From NCBI GenBank assembly GCA_012513545.1, contig JAAZCB010000452.1:1-11105 (forward strand): DNA of 11,105 bases, given 5' to 3'. Of the stretch, positions 1-6,952 are shown in pieces (the stretch's first letter is position 1; each line of letters opens with the position of its first letter). A program made the position numbers and the translations under genes. This DNA comes from Clostridiaceae bacterium. GTDB taxonomy: Bacteria; Bacillota_A; Clostridia; Acetivibrionales; Acetivibrionaceae. Under the pieces are notes generated by a model. That model saw only the letters and a program-made list of their open reading frames with translations. It was not told the origin of the DNA and made no database searches.

Positions 1-816
1 GAGAAAACTCAGTTGATTTGTGTGGCAATCCAGATGACGTAGCTCGTCCAGACCGGATAGGGTCAGTTCTTCAATCTGGTTATTGCTGCAATCTATATAA
101 CCCAAAGGATTAAGGTCACTTATGCTCAGGTTGGTAATCTGATTATCATTACAATACAGTTGTCTGAGAGCGGTTTCATTTACATCCAGGTTTGTCAGAT
201 TATTATTATTGCATCTAAGTAGCATAAGTGAATTGCATCCGGAAAGATTTAAATTAGTTATTTCACTATTTTCACAATTGAGCTGATCAAGATAAATTTT
301 ACCGGACACATCAAGCACTTCAATTGAAGTGTTACCACAATACATAGCCTCAAGCTCATTCAGCATGGAAACATCGAGTTCGCTGATTGGGTTTATGCCA
401 CAGGAGAGAATCCTTAGATTTGGATTAGTTGACAAATCAAGATGGGTGACAAGGTTGTTGGTTAAACTCAGAAATTCAAGCTTATTCAATCCGGAAACAT
501 TTATTTCTGTAAAGTAGCTACCTCTGCAGATTAGCCACTCCAAAGCATCGAGAGAGGAGACATTAAGTATTCCAGTCAGAAAATAATCAGGAATATAAAT
601 TTCAATGACTCTTTTTGGCACATAACTGCTCCAGGTTATACCATCCCAGTGATCAGGATCCGATTCCGTATTCCAGTTCAAATATCCTCCTGTATCACAA
701 GCTAAATCAATATTGATCAGAGTCAGTGAATCGGAAGGATGATGAGATTGACCACTTGAAAAGACTTCAAAAATGAATAATTCAAACAGAATTGTAAGTA
801 TAGTGAACAGTCGCAT
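1..816 (-). CDS. Secreted leucine-rich-repeat protein, N-terminal part (runs off window)
   Basis: An uninterrupted minus-strand reading frame of 272 codons starts at the ATG at 816-814 and continues past base 1, so the C-terminus is missing. Residues 1 to about 24 have a hydrophobic stretch (LFTILTILFELFIF) that looks like a Sec signal peptide. A short acidic/aromatic region follows (WNTESDPDHWDGITWSS), then from about residue 100 tandem repeats of about 21-23 residues with the pattern L-x-x-L-x-C-x-x-N-x-x-x-x-L-(D/N)-(L/V)-S, for example LRILSCGINPISELDVS and LRQLYCNDNQITNLSIS. This is the Cys-bearing LRR type found in many exported Bacteroidota proteins. Such proteins often act in surface binding or carry a C-terminal sorting domain, but that end is not visible, so ligand and location are unknown. 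It is divergent from everything to its right; no clear promoter motif was found upstream. Confidence 0.9.
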   Translation of the reverse strand, partial: MRLFTILTILFELFIFEVFSSGQSHHPSDSLTLINIDLACDTGGYLNWNTESDPDHWDGITWSSYVPKRVIEIYIPDYFLTGILNVSSLDALEWLICRGSYFTEINVSGLNKLEFLSLTNNLVTHLDLSTNPNLRILSCGINPISELDVSMLNELEAMYCGNTSIEVLDVSGKIYLDQLNCENSEITNLNLSGCNSLMLLRCNNNNLTNLDVNETALRQLYCNDNQITNLSISDLNPLGYIDCSNNQIEELTLSGLDELRHLDCHTNQLSFL

Positions 817-1006
817 GATAAAGTATTTTAAGCTTTATACTATTTCAGTTCCAGAAAGTTACTGGCGGCTTTAACATAAAATCGAACGTTATCAAACTCC
901 GCTACGCTACGTCTCAATCAAAAACGGAGCTGCGCACAAATAATTCTTACGAAAATAATCTTTTGGAAGAGAAAGGATTTATTCCTCGCTGGCCCGTGAA
1001 TTTGTT
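817..1006. other. Intergenic DNA with a partial repeat-A arm
   Basis: No gene is visible here. Bases 871-915 (TTAACATAAAATCGAACG and onward) match the left half of the first hairpin of repeat A at 1007-1051, including the GC-rich GCTACGCTACGTCT loop, but lack the matching right arm. It looks like a truncated extra copy about 136 bp upstream of the complete one. The stretch 965-1010 ends in a coding-like tail (V-N-L-F-stop, TAA at 1008-1010) directly abutting repeat A. Confidence 0.55.
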
Positions 1007-1290
1007 TTAACATATAATCGGACGTTATCAAACTTCGCTGCGCTGCGTCTGATAACTGATATATGTTAACCAGCACACTTCGACAGGCTCAGTGTCCGCT
1101 GGCCGCAAATTTTCTGCGGTTGTCGTATAATGTAAGTGCATTAGGTTAATATTGTTTTGGTCATCTATATAATTAAGCCGTTAGTTGATAAGAATGCAGA
1201 ATAAGTATTTAAAAGAAAAGCGGGGAGGGGCTTGTTTTTTTAGAGTGTATGCAACACTCTTTTTGCGGAGGAACGGAGCAAAATGGGTGT
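1007..1290 (+). repeat. Repeat A, copy 1 (about 280-nt structured repeat)
   Basis: First of three direct copies (others at 6953-7231 and 10275-10554). Hairpins in order: a long imperfect hairpin 1007-1069 (TTAACATAT / ATATGTTAA ends with an extra GGA on the left arm); CCAGCACACT / AGTGTCCGCTGG around the conserved TTCGACAGGCTC (1069-1102); CCGCA / TGCGG (1103-1119); TAATG / CATTA (1130-1142); a conserved GCCGTTAGTT; a CGGGGAGGGG block; and a terminal imperfect hairpin of ACACTC...GCGGAGGAACGGAGC...GGGTGT (1254-1290). This copy has a TTCGCTGCGCTGCGTC loop in the first hairpin where copies 2 and 3 have a 3-5-nt loop. Minus-strand frames inside it are not credible genes. Confidence 0.85.
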
Positions 1291-1436
1291 GATATCCAAT
1301 ATAGGTGAGGACTTTATTATATCTGTTGAAAAAATAATTATAATTATCAATTAATACATCCATATTTCTGTTAAGAACTATTTAAATTGCTTTATTTGGA
1401 ATTATTAAGATCTGTATGAATAAACAAAACTAATAA

Positions 1437-1706
1437 ATGCCTATTCTAAATATTGAATCCTTAAAGACCCTTGCTGCGGAGAATAATCTCTTTGGTAAAG
1501 ATTCTATTGAAGAGAATTTTCAACCAAGTAGCTATGATCTTAGAATTGGAGCTATTTATCGAGATCATTTTACACCTTGTGGGAGTTGCCTTGATTGGAT
1601 TTTCCAATTTGGTGGCGCAGATACAATTGTAGCTTTTTAAAATAAACCTGATGGAGATATACTATGCTATAGAGCTAAAGAATTAATGCCTCATTATCCT
1701 TTTTAA
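1437..1706 (+). pseudogene. Broken dCTP deaminase / cytidine deaminase-like chimera
   Basis: The frame starts at ATG 1437. Residues 1-43 read like the N-terminus of a dCTP deaminase: IESLKTLAAENNL followed by FQPSSYDLRIGAIYRD, the family's Q-P-x-S-x-D-L-R-x-G signature. A different domain then follows directly: HFTPCGSCLDWIFQFGGAD, containing the P-C-x-x-C zinc-ligand motif of cytidine deaminases. The frame meets a TAA at 1638-1640 and continues in the same frame with NKPDGDILCYRAKELMPHYPF to a second TAA at 1704-1706; the K-E-L-M-P-x-x-x-F ending matches the usual E-L-L-P-x-x-F end of cytidine deaminases. The dCTP deaminase core and the deaminase half with the H/C-A-E motif are both missing, so the product should be inactive. 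The simplest reading is a deletion that fused two neighbouring genes plus a nonsense change (CAA to TAA would do it). Family assignments are from motif recall; the first is firmer than the second. Confidence 0.65.
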
Positions 1707-1808
1707 ATAGTATTCAAAAATTTTGTAATAAACTTATGTTGATAAATAGACTTTAAATAATGAGGATAAATTAAATATCCAAATTACCATTAATTAACTT
1801 TGTTATCA

Positions 1809-3071
1809 ATGAAAAGAAAATACTCAGATATAAGGAAAGAACTAATTCAGAAGGAAATACATTGGACTGATGATGGTGCAGCATTTGCTACACATTATCT
1901 TCAAAACAGAGAAAATGGTGCATCAAAATATTACAAAGATGAAGCGGAGTATTATATAAATGATATTTTGTGTGAAACTGAATTCCACTATGAACTACCT
2001 TTTATTTACGATATTCCCTTTCCTCCAATAGAAAACCCCTCCTTTAAATTCATTGATTTATTTGCCGGAATTGGAGGATTTCGGATTGCTTTTCAAAGAA
2101 TGAATGGTAAGTGTGTGTTTACTTCCGAATGGAACAAATATGCTAAAAAAACCTACGAAGCCAATTTTGGTGAAGTCCCTTTTGGAGATATTACACAAAT
2201 TGATGAAAAAAAAATTCCTGATCATGATATACTTGTTGGAGGATTTCCATGCCAACCATTTAGTATTGCTGGCGTATCAAAGAAAAACAGCTTAGGACGC
2301 AAACATGGTTTTCTTGATGAAACCCAGGGAACTCTGTTCTTTGATATATGCAGGATTATTAAGGAAAAAAGACCGAAAGCATTTCTTCTGGAAAATGTCA
2401 AAAATCTAAAATCGCATGATGGAGGAAATACCTTCAAAGTGATAGAGAAAACTCTAAAAAAACTTGATTATTTAGTTTTTAATCAGATTCTGGATGCTAA
2501 GTTCTATGTTCCTCAGCATAGGGAAAGAATTTTCATCGTGGGCTTTGATAAAAAGCTATTCGGAGAAAGCATCGTTTTCAAGTTTCCTGAACCGCAGCAA
2601 GATGAACCAGTTCTTAAATCAATTCTCGAAAAAGAGGTCGATAATAAATATACCTTAACCAATAAACTGTGGGCATATTTGCAGGATTACGCAAAAAAAC
2701 ATCAGGAAAAAGGAAATGGATTTGGTTTTGGTTTGGCTGATCCTAATGGCATAACACGCACATTAAGCGCCCGCTATTACAAGGATGGGTCAGAGATTTT
2801 AATATCACAAGGAAAAGATAAAAACCCACGAAGGTTAACTCCGGAAGAATGTAAAAGACTTATGGGATTTCCTTCAAAATTTAGAATTAAAGATATTGGT
2901 GTTTCTGATATGCAGTTATATAAACAGTTTGGAAACTCGGTTGCTGTTCCTGTCGCAAGTGCTGTTGCACAAAAAATCATTGAGTTTATTAATGATTACG
3001 ATAGAGTTATCAGAAAATCAGCGAAGAATGGAAAAGAGGTAAAGGTGAGTACTCAGGAAGTAGAAGTTTAA
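1809..3071 (+). CDS. DNA (cytosine-5-)-methyltransferase, Dcm/EcoRII type
   Basis: A 420-aa protein from ATG 1809 (an in-frame TTG lies 9 nt upstream but ATG is preferred). It transfers a methyl group from S-adenosylmethionine to C5 of cytosine. All core motifs are present in order: motif [11 protein letters not shown] (81-90), motif [11 protein letters not shown] (144-152) with catalytic C148, motif VI ENV (195-197), motif VIII QHRER (236-240), motif [17 protein letters not shown] (341-355) and motif X GNSVAVPV (375-382). An extra N-terminal segment of about 80 residues precedes motif I, as in Dcm and M.EcoRII. The target-recognition region contains GNGFGFG and [17 protein letters not shown], closely resembling E. 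coli Dcm as I remember it, which suggests CCWGG with the inner C modified. The 3' end overlaps the convergent Vsr gene by 4 nt. Together with the adjacent Vsr and EcoRII-like nuclease this is the modification arm of a type II system. Specificity is inference. Confidence 0.96.
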   Translation: MKRKYSDIRKELIQKEIHWTDDGAAFATHYLQNRENGASKYYKDEAEYYINDILCETEFHYELPFIYDIPFPPIENPSFKFIDLFAGIGGFRIAFQRMNGKCVFTSEWNKYAKKTYEANFGEVPFGDITQIDEKKIPDHDILVGGFPCQPFSIAGVSKKNSLGRKHGFLDETQGTLFFDICRIIKEKRPKAFLLENVKNLKSHDGGNTFKVIEKTLKKLDYLVFNQILDAKFYVPQHRERIFIVGFDKKLFGESIVFKFPEPQQDEPVLKSILEKEVDNKYTLTNKLWAYLQDYAKKHQEKGNGFGFGLADPNGITRTLSARYYKDGSEILISQGKDKNPRRLTPEECKRLMGFPSKFRIKDIGVSDMQLYKQFGNSVAVPVASAVAQKIIEFINDYDRVIRKSAKNGKEVKVSTQEVEV

Positions 3072-3490
3072 TTACTTTCTGTAATTTCCTTTATAATTTT
3101 TTCAAATGTAAAATCAATTGTATCCTTTTTAAGTTCACATTCCCATACTATTAGGATTTTCCAATTCTTTTGGAGCAGTTTTTTACAGTTTTCTCTATCA
3201 ATTTCTCTATTCCTATTAATTTTATTTAACCACCAATCGGTTCTGGTTTTAGGTACAACAAAGTATTTACAACCCTCATGACCATGCCAGAAACATCCGT
3301 GAATAAGAATAACAGTTTTGTATTTTCTTAAGACAATATCAGGTTTTCCAGGAAGAAGTTTGTCATGTAATCTATATCTAAATCCGTTTTGAAAAAGAAT
3401 TTTTCGGACTAACAGCTCTGGTTTTGTGTCTTTACTCCGAATTTGACTCATATTGTATGAGCGAACCCTGCTACTATGAACATCTGCCAT
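3068..3490 (-). CDS. vsr: Very short patch repair (Vsr) mismatch endonuclease
   Basis: A 140-aa protein that nicks next to the T of T:G mismatches produced by deamination of 5-methylcytosine, starting very-short-patch repair back to C:G. Diagnostic features: N-terminal [22 protein letters not shown]25 in [13 protein letters not shown] with D51, equivalent to the catalytic Asp of E. coli Vsr; [11 protein letters not shown] (65-74) with H69 and candidate zinc ligands C66, H71 and C74; and IVWEC with C118. Length is near the usual 130-155 aa. The ATG lies inside the end of the nuclease gene upstream (17-nt overlap), so the two are probably co-transcribed and translationally coupled. The 3' end overlaps the oppositely oriented methyltransferase gene by 4 nt, leaving no room for a conventional terminator. 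Pairing with a Dcm-type methyltransferase is the classic arrangement. Confidence 0.96.
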   Translation of the reverse strand: MADVHSSRVRSYNMSQIRSKDTKPELLVRKILFQNGFRYRLHDKLLPGKPDIVLRKYKTVILIHGCFWHGHEGCKYFVVPKTRTDWWLNKINRNREIDRENCKKLLQKNWKILIVWECELKKDTIDFTFEKIIKEITESN

Positions 3491-4703
3491 CCTTACACTT
3501 TGTTTGACGATCTCTCACAATGCCGATGAAATCTGATAAACTTATTATCTCAGATTTTTGTTTTTCCGTATATGTTGGTATTATCTCGGCTGGCACAATT
3601 AATTGTAAATTCAGAGCTCTCATTTCATCAGTTTGGTTTATTGAAATGGCTGGCTCTAAAGTGATTAAGTGTTTATTTTCTATTCTCTCTGCCTCAGAAA
3701 GAACTTGACGCCATCTATCTTTAGCAGTAGTCTTTACTCCAAGCATTGTCAATAAATCACTATTAAATGAACTATCTCTGTAGTGGGCAATTCCAGGAAA
3801 AATGAAATCAGGTTTGTTATTTCGTTCTGTCTTCTGTCCTCTGGAGTATGATAGTTTATTCTCAAGGAAGATTGCTTCCAAATGATTTTCGAATGAATAA
3901 CCAGCTCTGGATTTTCGTCTATTGTGAACGCTTAATGAATAATTAATAAATTCATCAACATCAATTCCTTTATTACCAAAACCCTTTTCGAGTCTTTTAG
4001 AAACAATGTGTTTTTCTAAGGTTTTGAATAGTATTTCTTCTCTTTCCAACCACCTAACTAATGTTTTATCAGGTTCTTCTATTGGGGACAAATCAACTAC
4101 AGTTGAACGAGCGAATTCTGAAAATAGTGCTGTAGCTGGAAAAGTATTACCAAATTTTGCCAAAAGTGTACCAAGAAAATCAGGTGCTGTTTCAATAGGG
4201 TCAATATCAAGAAGCGCTACAATCTTTTTTTCAAAATAATCAAGACTTTTATCCTCAATTGCAATATCTTTTACAATAAACTTATTTCCAATTTCCTCAA
4301 ATCCAAATAACCATTTAATTTGTTGTTCAGTGGTTGTACCTTCTGACGCTATAATAATTACTAATTCGTCTTTGGATCTCCTTCCAATAAAAACTAAGTC
4401 TCCAACATTTGCACCTTCAATAACAGCATTTGTAGAGTAATACAGACGATATTCTGTGCGTGATGGATGATTGGCTCTTGCATCATACCACGTTAAAATC
4501 CCATCTTCCAGCAATGTTTTTTCCGGATCATCTTCCAAATAGATAAACTTACCTTTGAATGAAATTTTCTCCGTACCAAATATTTTAAGAAATTCAGCTA
4601 TACCATTGAATTCATGCTGATTTGAGGTGGCTGGATTGATCTCTACCTCACTTAATCTTTTCGCGCCTATACCAGAAAAATATTTTGATAAATATTGACT
4701 CAT
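3474..4703 (-). CDS. EcoRII-like type IIE restriction endonuclease
   Basis: A 409-aa protein, close to EcoRII's roughly 404 aa. The C-terminal half matches the EcoRII catalytic domain as I recall it: DEFINYSLSVHNRRKSRAG (250-268), KPDFIFP (297-303), GVKTTAKDRWRQVLSEAERI (322-341), HLITLEPAIS (345-354) and LQLIVPAEI (366-374). D299 and K324 correspond to the PD...K-type catalytic residues. The N-terminal part (1 to about 200) would be the EcoRII-N effector/DNA-binding domain that senses a second site; it includes TEYRLYYST (83-91). The enzyme should cut unmethylated CCWGG after contacting two or more sites. The start is placed at ATG 4703 (MSQYLSKYFSG). The frame stays open upstream to 4832, but those 43 codons fall partly in the repeat beginning near 4785 and do not look coding. 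The gene overlaps vsr by 17 nt. No controller (C) protein gene is nearby. Confidence 0.94.
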   Translation of the reverse strand: MSQYLSKYFSGIGAKRLSEVEINPATSNQHEFNGIAEFLKIFGTEKISFKGKFIYLEDDPEKTLLEDGILTWYDARANHPSRTEYRLYYSTNAVIEGANVGDLVFIGRRSKDELVIIIASEGTTTEQQIKWLFGFEEIGNKFIVKDIAIEDKSLDYFEKKIVALLDIDPIETAPDFLGTLLAKFGNTFPATALFSEFARSTVVDLSPIEEPDKTLVRWLEREEILFKTLEKHIVSKRLEKGFGNKGIDVDEFINYSLSVHNRRKSRAGYSFENHLEAIFLENKLSYSRGQKTERNNKPDFIFPGIAHYRDSSFNSDLLTMLGVKTTAKDRWRQVLSEAERIENKHLITLEPAISINQTDEMRALNLQLIVPAEIIPTYTEKQKSEIISLSDFIGIVRDRQTKCKDGRCS

Positions 4704-4784
4704 ATCTATTTTTTTCGTGGAACAATAAAAATACAAATATTTGAATGGATGGAATATAATTACTTTGAGGATTATTAAACCTAG

Positions 4785-5274
4785 TACGCTGGACAGAAAA
4801 AATTGCGGGCCAGATCTGGCGGGAATGGGCAATTGTTAGGAAAATCCGAAAAGTGCTCCGCATTTTCTTTTTGTGATTTTATTTCAATTGCCCAGGGAGC
4901 GTGGGAAGCATAATTTTTTCTTGATTCTTTTGTCCCGATCAAGAATTACTAGGATTTTTCCAAATCCTAGTAATTCTAAATCGGAATGCCCGCCCGGCAT
5001 GAGGGTATGAAAAAAACCTGTAAGTATCGGAGAAGATCTTCTTTAATATTATGTTAAATAGAATTTTTGATTTAATTCCGATAAAGGAGCAAGTGTATTG
5101 CAAACTGAGCGACGCAGGAACGAATCTGTGAATACTCTTGCAGTATTGGACAGATATAATCAATTCTGAAATGGTTTGGCAGATTAGAAACTACCTCGTG
5201 CGTGGGTTTGATACTAAACTTGCCGTTCCCAATACGCTATCGCTATCGGGATTAGTTCGACTATAATATTTCAG
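4785..5274 (+). repeat. Composite repeat H-P-T-X, copy 1
   Basis: Non-coding repeat element matching 6529-6821 and 9512 to about 9945. Modules in order: an entry segment with GCGGGCCAGATCTGG; H, a long hairpin with perfect ends GGGCAATTG (4827-4835) / CAATTGCCC (4885-4893); P (4894-5010), with CTTGAT, a variable hairpin and GCCCGCCCGGCATGAGGG; T (about 5010-5100), with CTGTAAGTATCGG and ATTATGTTAAATAGAA, nearly identical to copy 2; and X (about 5095-5274), containing AATACT / AGTATT and CTTGCCGT, shared with the 9512 copy and ending at ACTATAATAT. Minus-strand frames here (4648-4863, 4939-5163) are by-products of the repeat. Confidence 0.8.
4920..4986 (+). other. Variable-stem hairpin of module P, copy 1 (16-bp perfect stem)
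   Basis: A perfect 16-bp stem pairs 4942-4957 with 4962-4977 around a TTCC loop, inside an outer stem TCCCGAT (4933-4939) / ATCGGAA (4980-4986) with one mismatch. CTTGAT at 4920-4925 is complementary to ATCAAG at 4938-4943. The same flanks surround unrelated but equally perfect stems at 6679-6708 and 9656-9681. Confidence 0.75.
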
Positions 5275-5299
5275 TTCGTAAACTCCTGAAGAATTAGTC

Positions 5300-5485
5300 T
5301 CACTGAAGCTAACGGCGGAGCGGTAGCGCAGCCCTCGCGAACACCTTTAAAAATCAATGTGTGAGTAATGGGCAATGACTATAAAAATCCACAAGGTACC
5401 CTGCATTGTTACCGCCGTAGCTTCAGCGAAGGTGGTTTTTTCGCTGTGTAATTTTTGTTGGCATTGCCCAGGGAGCGTGGGAAGC
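5300..5485 (+). repeat. Mosaic repeat: second H hairpin carrying an inserted small palindrome
   Basis: GGGCAATG (5370-5377) pairs with CATTGCCC (5462-5469), giving a second H hairpin of 100 nt followed by the AGGGAGCGTGGGAAGC start of module P, which then stops. Its loop side contains CCGCCGTAGCTTCAGCGA (5412-5429), which is nearly the reverse complement of TCACTGAAGCTAACGGCGG (5300-5318); both look like small REP-type elements. The left arm of a 21-bp inverted repeat (5334-5354) also lies here. No gene is visible; a plus-strand frame at 5375-5608 merely crosses the hairpin. Confidence 0.6.
5334..5354 (+). repeat. Left arm of a perfect 21-bp inverted repeat around the lipoprotein gene
   Basis: Begins CTCGCGAACACC and is the exact reverse complement of 6374-6394, about 1.02 kb away, with the lipoprotein gene between. 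Inner neighbours show only scattered similarity beyond the 21 bp (GTGAG on both sides). Confidence 0.8.
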
Positions 5486-5705
5486 CTTGTTTACCGATAT
5501 ACCGTGGTAATTATCAAAAAAGGATTCGCAAACCTGATCAGGCCTGTTTTCAGTGAACTTCCTATTACCTTAAATACGGTTGTGCAATCAATTAAGCAAC
5601 CTTTATGAATAAATTTCATCTTGATATTAGCGTATTCTTAAAATAGTAGTTAATAATATTTAAACTATTAGACAGCATATAAGGATACATTTAATCATTA
5701 TTAAA
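5486..5705. other. Leader region of the lipoprotein gene
   Basis: A 220-nt AT-rich stretch without a credible gene. It contains a 10-bp perfect palindrome CCTGATCAGG near 5535 and an AT-rich run just before the ATG. No good match to the TTTG / TAnnTTTG promoter pair was found. Confidence 0.4.
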
Positions 5706-6290
5706 ATGAAAAGAACGCATTTCTTCCTGATATTTGTTATGATAATAGTATCGTGTGATAAATCCGGGGAAGATCACAATTATCCGACATATATAACTGC
5801 AGGTCAAAGTGTTGGACCCGGAATCTGGTATATTGATATTGAACCCGATGATACATTAAAAATAATCGATTGTGTTGAAACACCTCATACAGAAAGGGAT
5901 CTTGATTTAAATCACGATGGCATTATGGATTTTCGTCTGGAATATAAAGTATCTCGATGCGATGCACTGGGAGGAAGTTGGAACTATCTTGGCATTGTAC
6001 CCCTTGGAAACAATTCAATATGTGTTTCGAGAGAAGTTAGTTCATGGGCTGAAGCATTGTATTGTAATGATACTATAAATGAAAACAATACATGGTCCGA
6101 TTCAACAGCTTTGTTATTTGAACATTTATTCTATATAACAGTAGGTCCTGTATATGATTATGGATATTGGCCGCAGGATACGGATATATTTGTAGCGGTG
6201 AAGATAGTCAGGGGAGAGCATTCGTTCTATGGATGGATAGATATAAACAAAAAGATACTCAGACAATATGCCATCAGTATACCTTATTGA
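5706..6290 (+). CDS. Putative outer-membrane/surface lipoprotein of unknown function
   Basis: A 194-aa protein whose N-terminus is a clear lipoprotein signal: positively charged MKRTH, hydrophobic FFLIFVMII and lipobox IVSC with the modified Cys at 17. The mature part begins CDKSGED. Residues 65-75 read DLDLNHDGIMD, spaced like a calcium-binding D-x-D-x-N-x-D-G loop, and four further Cys (56, 85, 106, 120) could form disulfides in the periplasm. The C-terminus FYGWIDINKKILRQYAIS resembles the YGWI..(V/I)...(I/V).(D/E)YA ending I associate with many exported Bacteroidota proteins of unknown role. It stands alone, flanked on both sides by repeat DNA and by a perfect 21-bp inverted repeat. No partner gene is evident. 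The lipoprotein call is firm; function is unknown. Confidence 0.85.
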   Translation: MKRTHFFLIFVMIIVSCDKSGEDHNYPTYITAGQSVGPGIWYIDIEPDDTLKIIDCVETPHTERDLDLNHDGIMDFRLEYKVSRCDALGGSWNYLGIVPLGNNSICVSREVSSWAEALYCNDTINENNTWSDSTALLFEHLFYITVGPVYDYGYWPQDTDIFVAVKIVRGEHSFYGWIDINKKILRQYAISIPY

Positions 6291-6315
6291 ATTTTAAGTG
6301 ATTACTTGAAATAAT

Positions 6316-6470
6316 TTCTCTTAGCATTGCCCAGGGCGAGCTGAAGCATGATTTTTTGCTCACTTTGTGTTCAATTTTTAAAGGTGTTCGCGAGTCCCGC
6401 CAGAGGCTGGAGTTCTTGAACTTTTGTTTTTTCGGTTTCCCCAAAAATTTTCTTTCCACAAAGGAAATGA
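6316..6470 (+). repeat. Truncated and interrupted H-P repeat
   Basis: Only the right arm of H is present (CTCTTAGCATTGCCC, ending at 6341), followed by a P start (AGGGCGAGCTGAAGCATGATTTTT). P is interrupted from about 6357 to 6411 by a segment holding the right arm of the 21-bp inverted repeat and TCCCGCCAGAGGCTGGAG; P then resumes with TTCTTGAACTTTTG. It therefore looks like an insertion into an older copy. It lies 26 nt after the lipoprotein stop codon. Confidence 0.6.
6374..6394 (-). repeat. Right arm of the perfect 21-bp inverted repeat
   Basis: Exact reverse complement of 5334-5354. It sits inside an interrupted copy of module P, which suggests that it arrived as part of an insertion. 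Confidence 0.8.
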
Positions 6471-6528
6471 ACAGAGTTAGTATTAAAAAGTAGTTCCAAT
6501 CTTTTACCTCCTGGCTGATCCTAAACAG

Positions 6529-6821
6529 TGCGTAGGCCAGAAGAAATAGCGGGCCAGAGCCGGGGTGAATTGGCAATGATTAGAAAAATCCAAAAGATGC
6601 TTGTCATTATTGCTTTTGTAATTTTTTCTTAGCATTGCCAAGAGCGGGCTGAAGCGTCATTTCTTCTTGATTCTTTTGTTTCCTTTTCTCATCAAGGAGA
6701 AAAGGAAATGCCCGCCCGGCATGAGGGCATGAAAAAAATCTGTAAGTATCGGGGAAGAACTTCTTTAATATTATGTTAAATAGAATTTCTAATTCAGTTA
6801 TCCAAAAAAGGAGCAAGTGTA
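6529..6821 (+). repeat. Composite repeat H-P-T, copy 2
   Basis: Entry segment with CGGGCCAGAGCCGGGG, then H (6572-6639; GGCAATG / CATTGCC ends with a largely paired interior around AGAAAAATC / GTAATTTTTTCT), then P with GAGCGGGCTGAAGC, a variable hairpin and GCCCGCCCGGCATGAGGGCATG, then T (6733-6820), almost identical to 5010-5097. Unlike copies 1 and 3 the X module is absent, and T joins module D directly at 6822. Minus-strand frames 6274-6576 and 6607-6816 are artefacts of this repeat. Confidence 0.8.
6666..6708 (+). other. Variable-stem hairpin of module P, copy 2 (12-bp perfect stem, loop ATCAAG)
   Basis: TTTCCTTTTCTC (6679-6690) pairs perfectly with GAGAAAAGGAAA (6697-6708), enclosing the six-base loop ATCAAG (6691-6696). 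CTTGAT at 6666-6671 is fully complementary to the loop, allowing a pseudoknot. Confidence 0.75.
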
Positions 6822-6952
6822 CTATAATATAAATTATACTGACAACTTAGGCTTTTTTTTAAGAGGGTCGGAGAAAATTTGCTTAAAGAGTTCAGAATTG
6901 TTTAACCGGAATCTTTCTGGGAGCAATATGGTTTTAACTCCGAAAATTTGCT
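6822..6952 (+). repeat. Module D, copy 1 (decayed coding-like segment)
   Basis: Matches 10146-10274. It begins with a small perfect hairpin TATAAT-ATAA-ATTATA (6823-6838). In one frame it encodes PESFWEQYGFNSENLL and then TAA at 6954-6956, matching PKSFWKHYGFNSENLL of the other copy, but it has an internal TAA and a 2-nt length difference upstream, so it is not an open gene. Confidence 0.6.

Noticed and set aside
1249..1290. GGAGG followed by ATG at the end of repeat A as a translation start
   Set aside because: No conserved reading frame follows the ATG in the three copies, and Shine-Dalgarno use is rare in this phylum.
1181..1363. Minus-strand 60-aa frame
   Set aside because: It lies over the end of repeat A; equivalent frames appear at the other copies with no conserved protein.
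4704..4832. Longer N-terminus for the EcoRII-like nuclease (start at 4832)
   Set aside because: The extra 43 codons begin inside the repeat entry segment near 4785, where related peptides (MPI.xxSGxxF) arise at the other repeat copies; MSQYLSKYFSG at 4703 is a natural start.
4939..5163. Minus-strand frames at 4939-5163, 6607-6816 and 9479-9727 with shared P-H-A-G-R-A-F or related peptides
   Set aside because: The shared peptide comes from the conserved GCCCGCCCGGCATGAGGG of module P; frames start and stop at unrelated points and cross perfect hairpins.
6274..6576. Minus-strand 100-aa frame overlapping the lipoprotein end
   Set aside because: It spans a truncated repeat, one inverted-repeat arm and the start of another repeat; no protein-like features.
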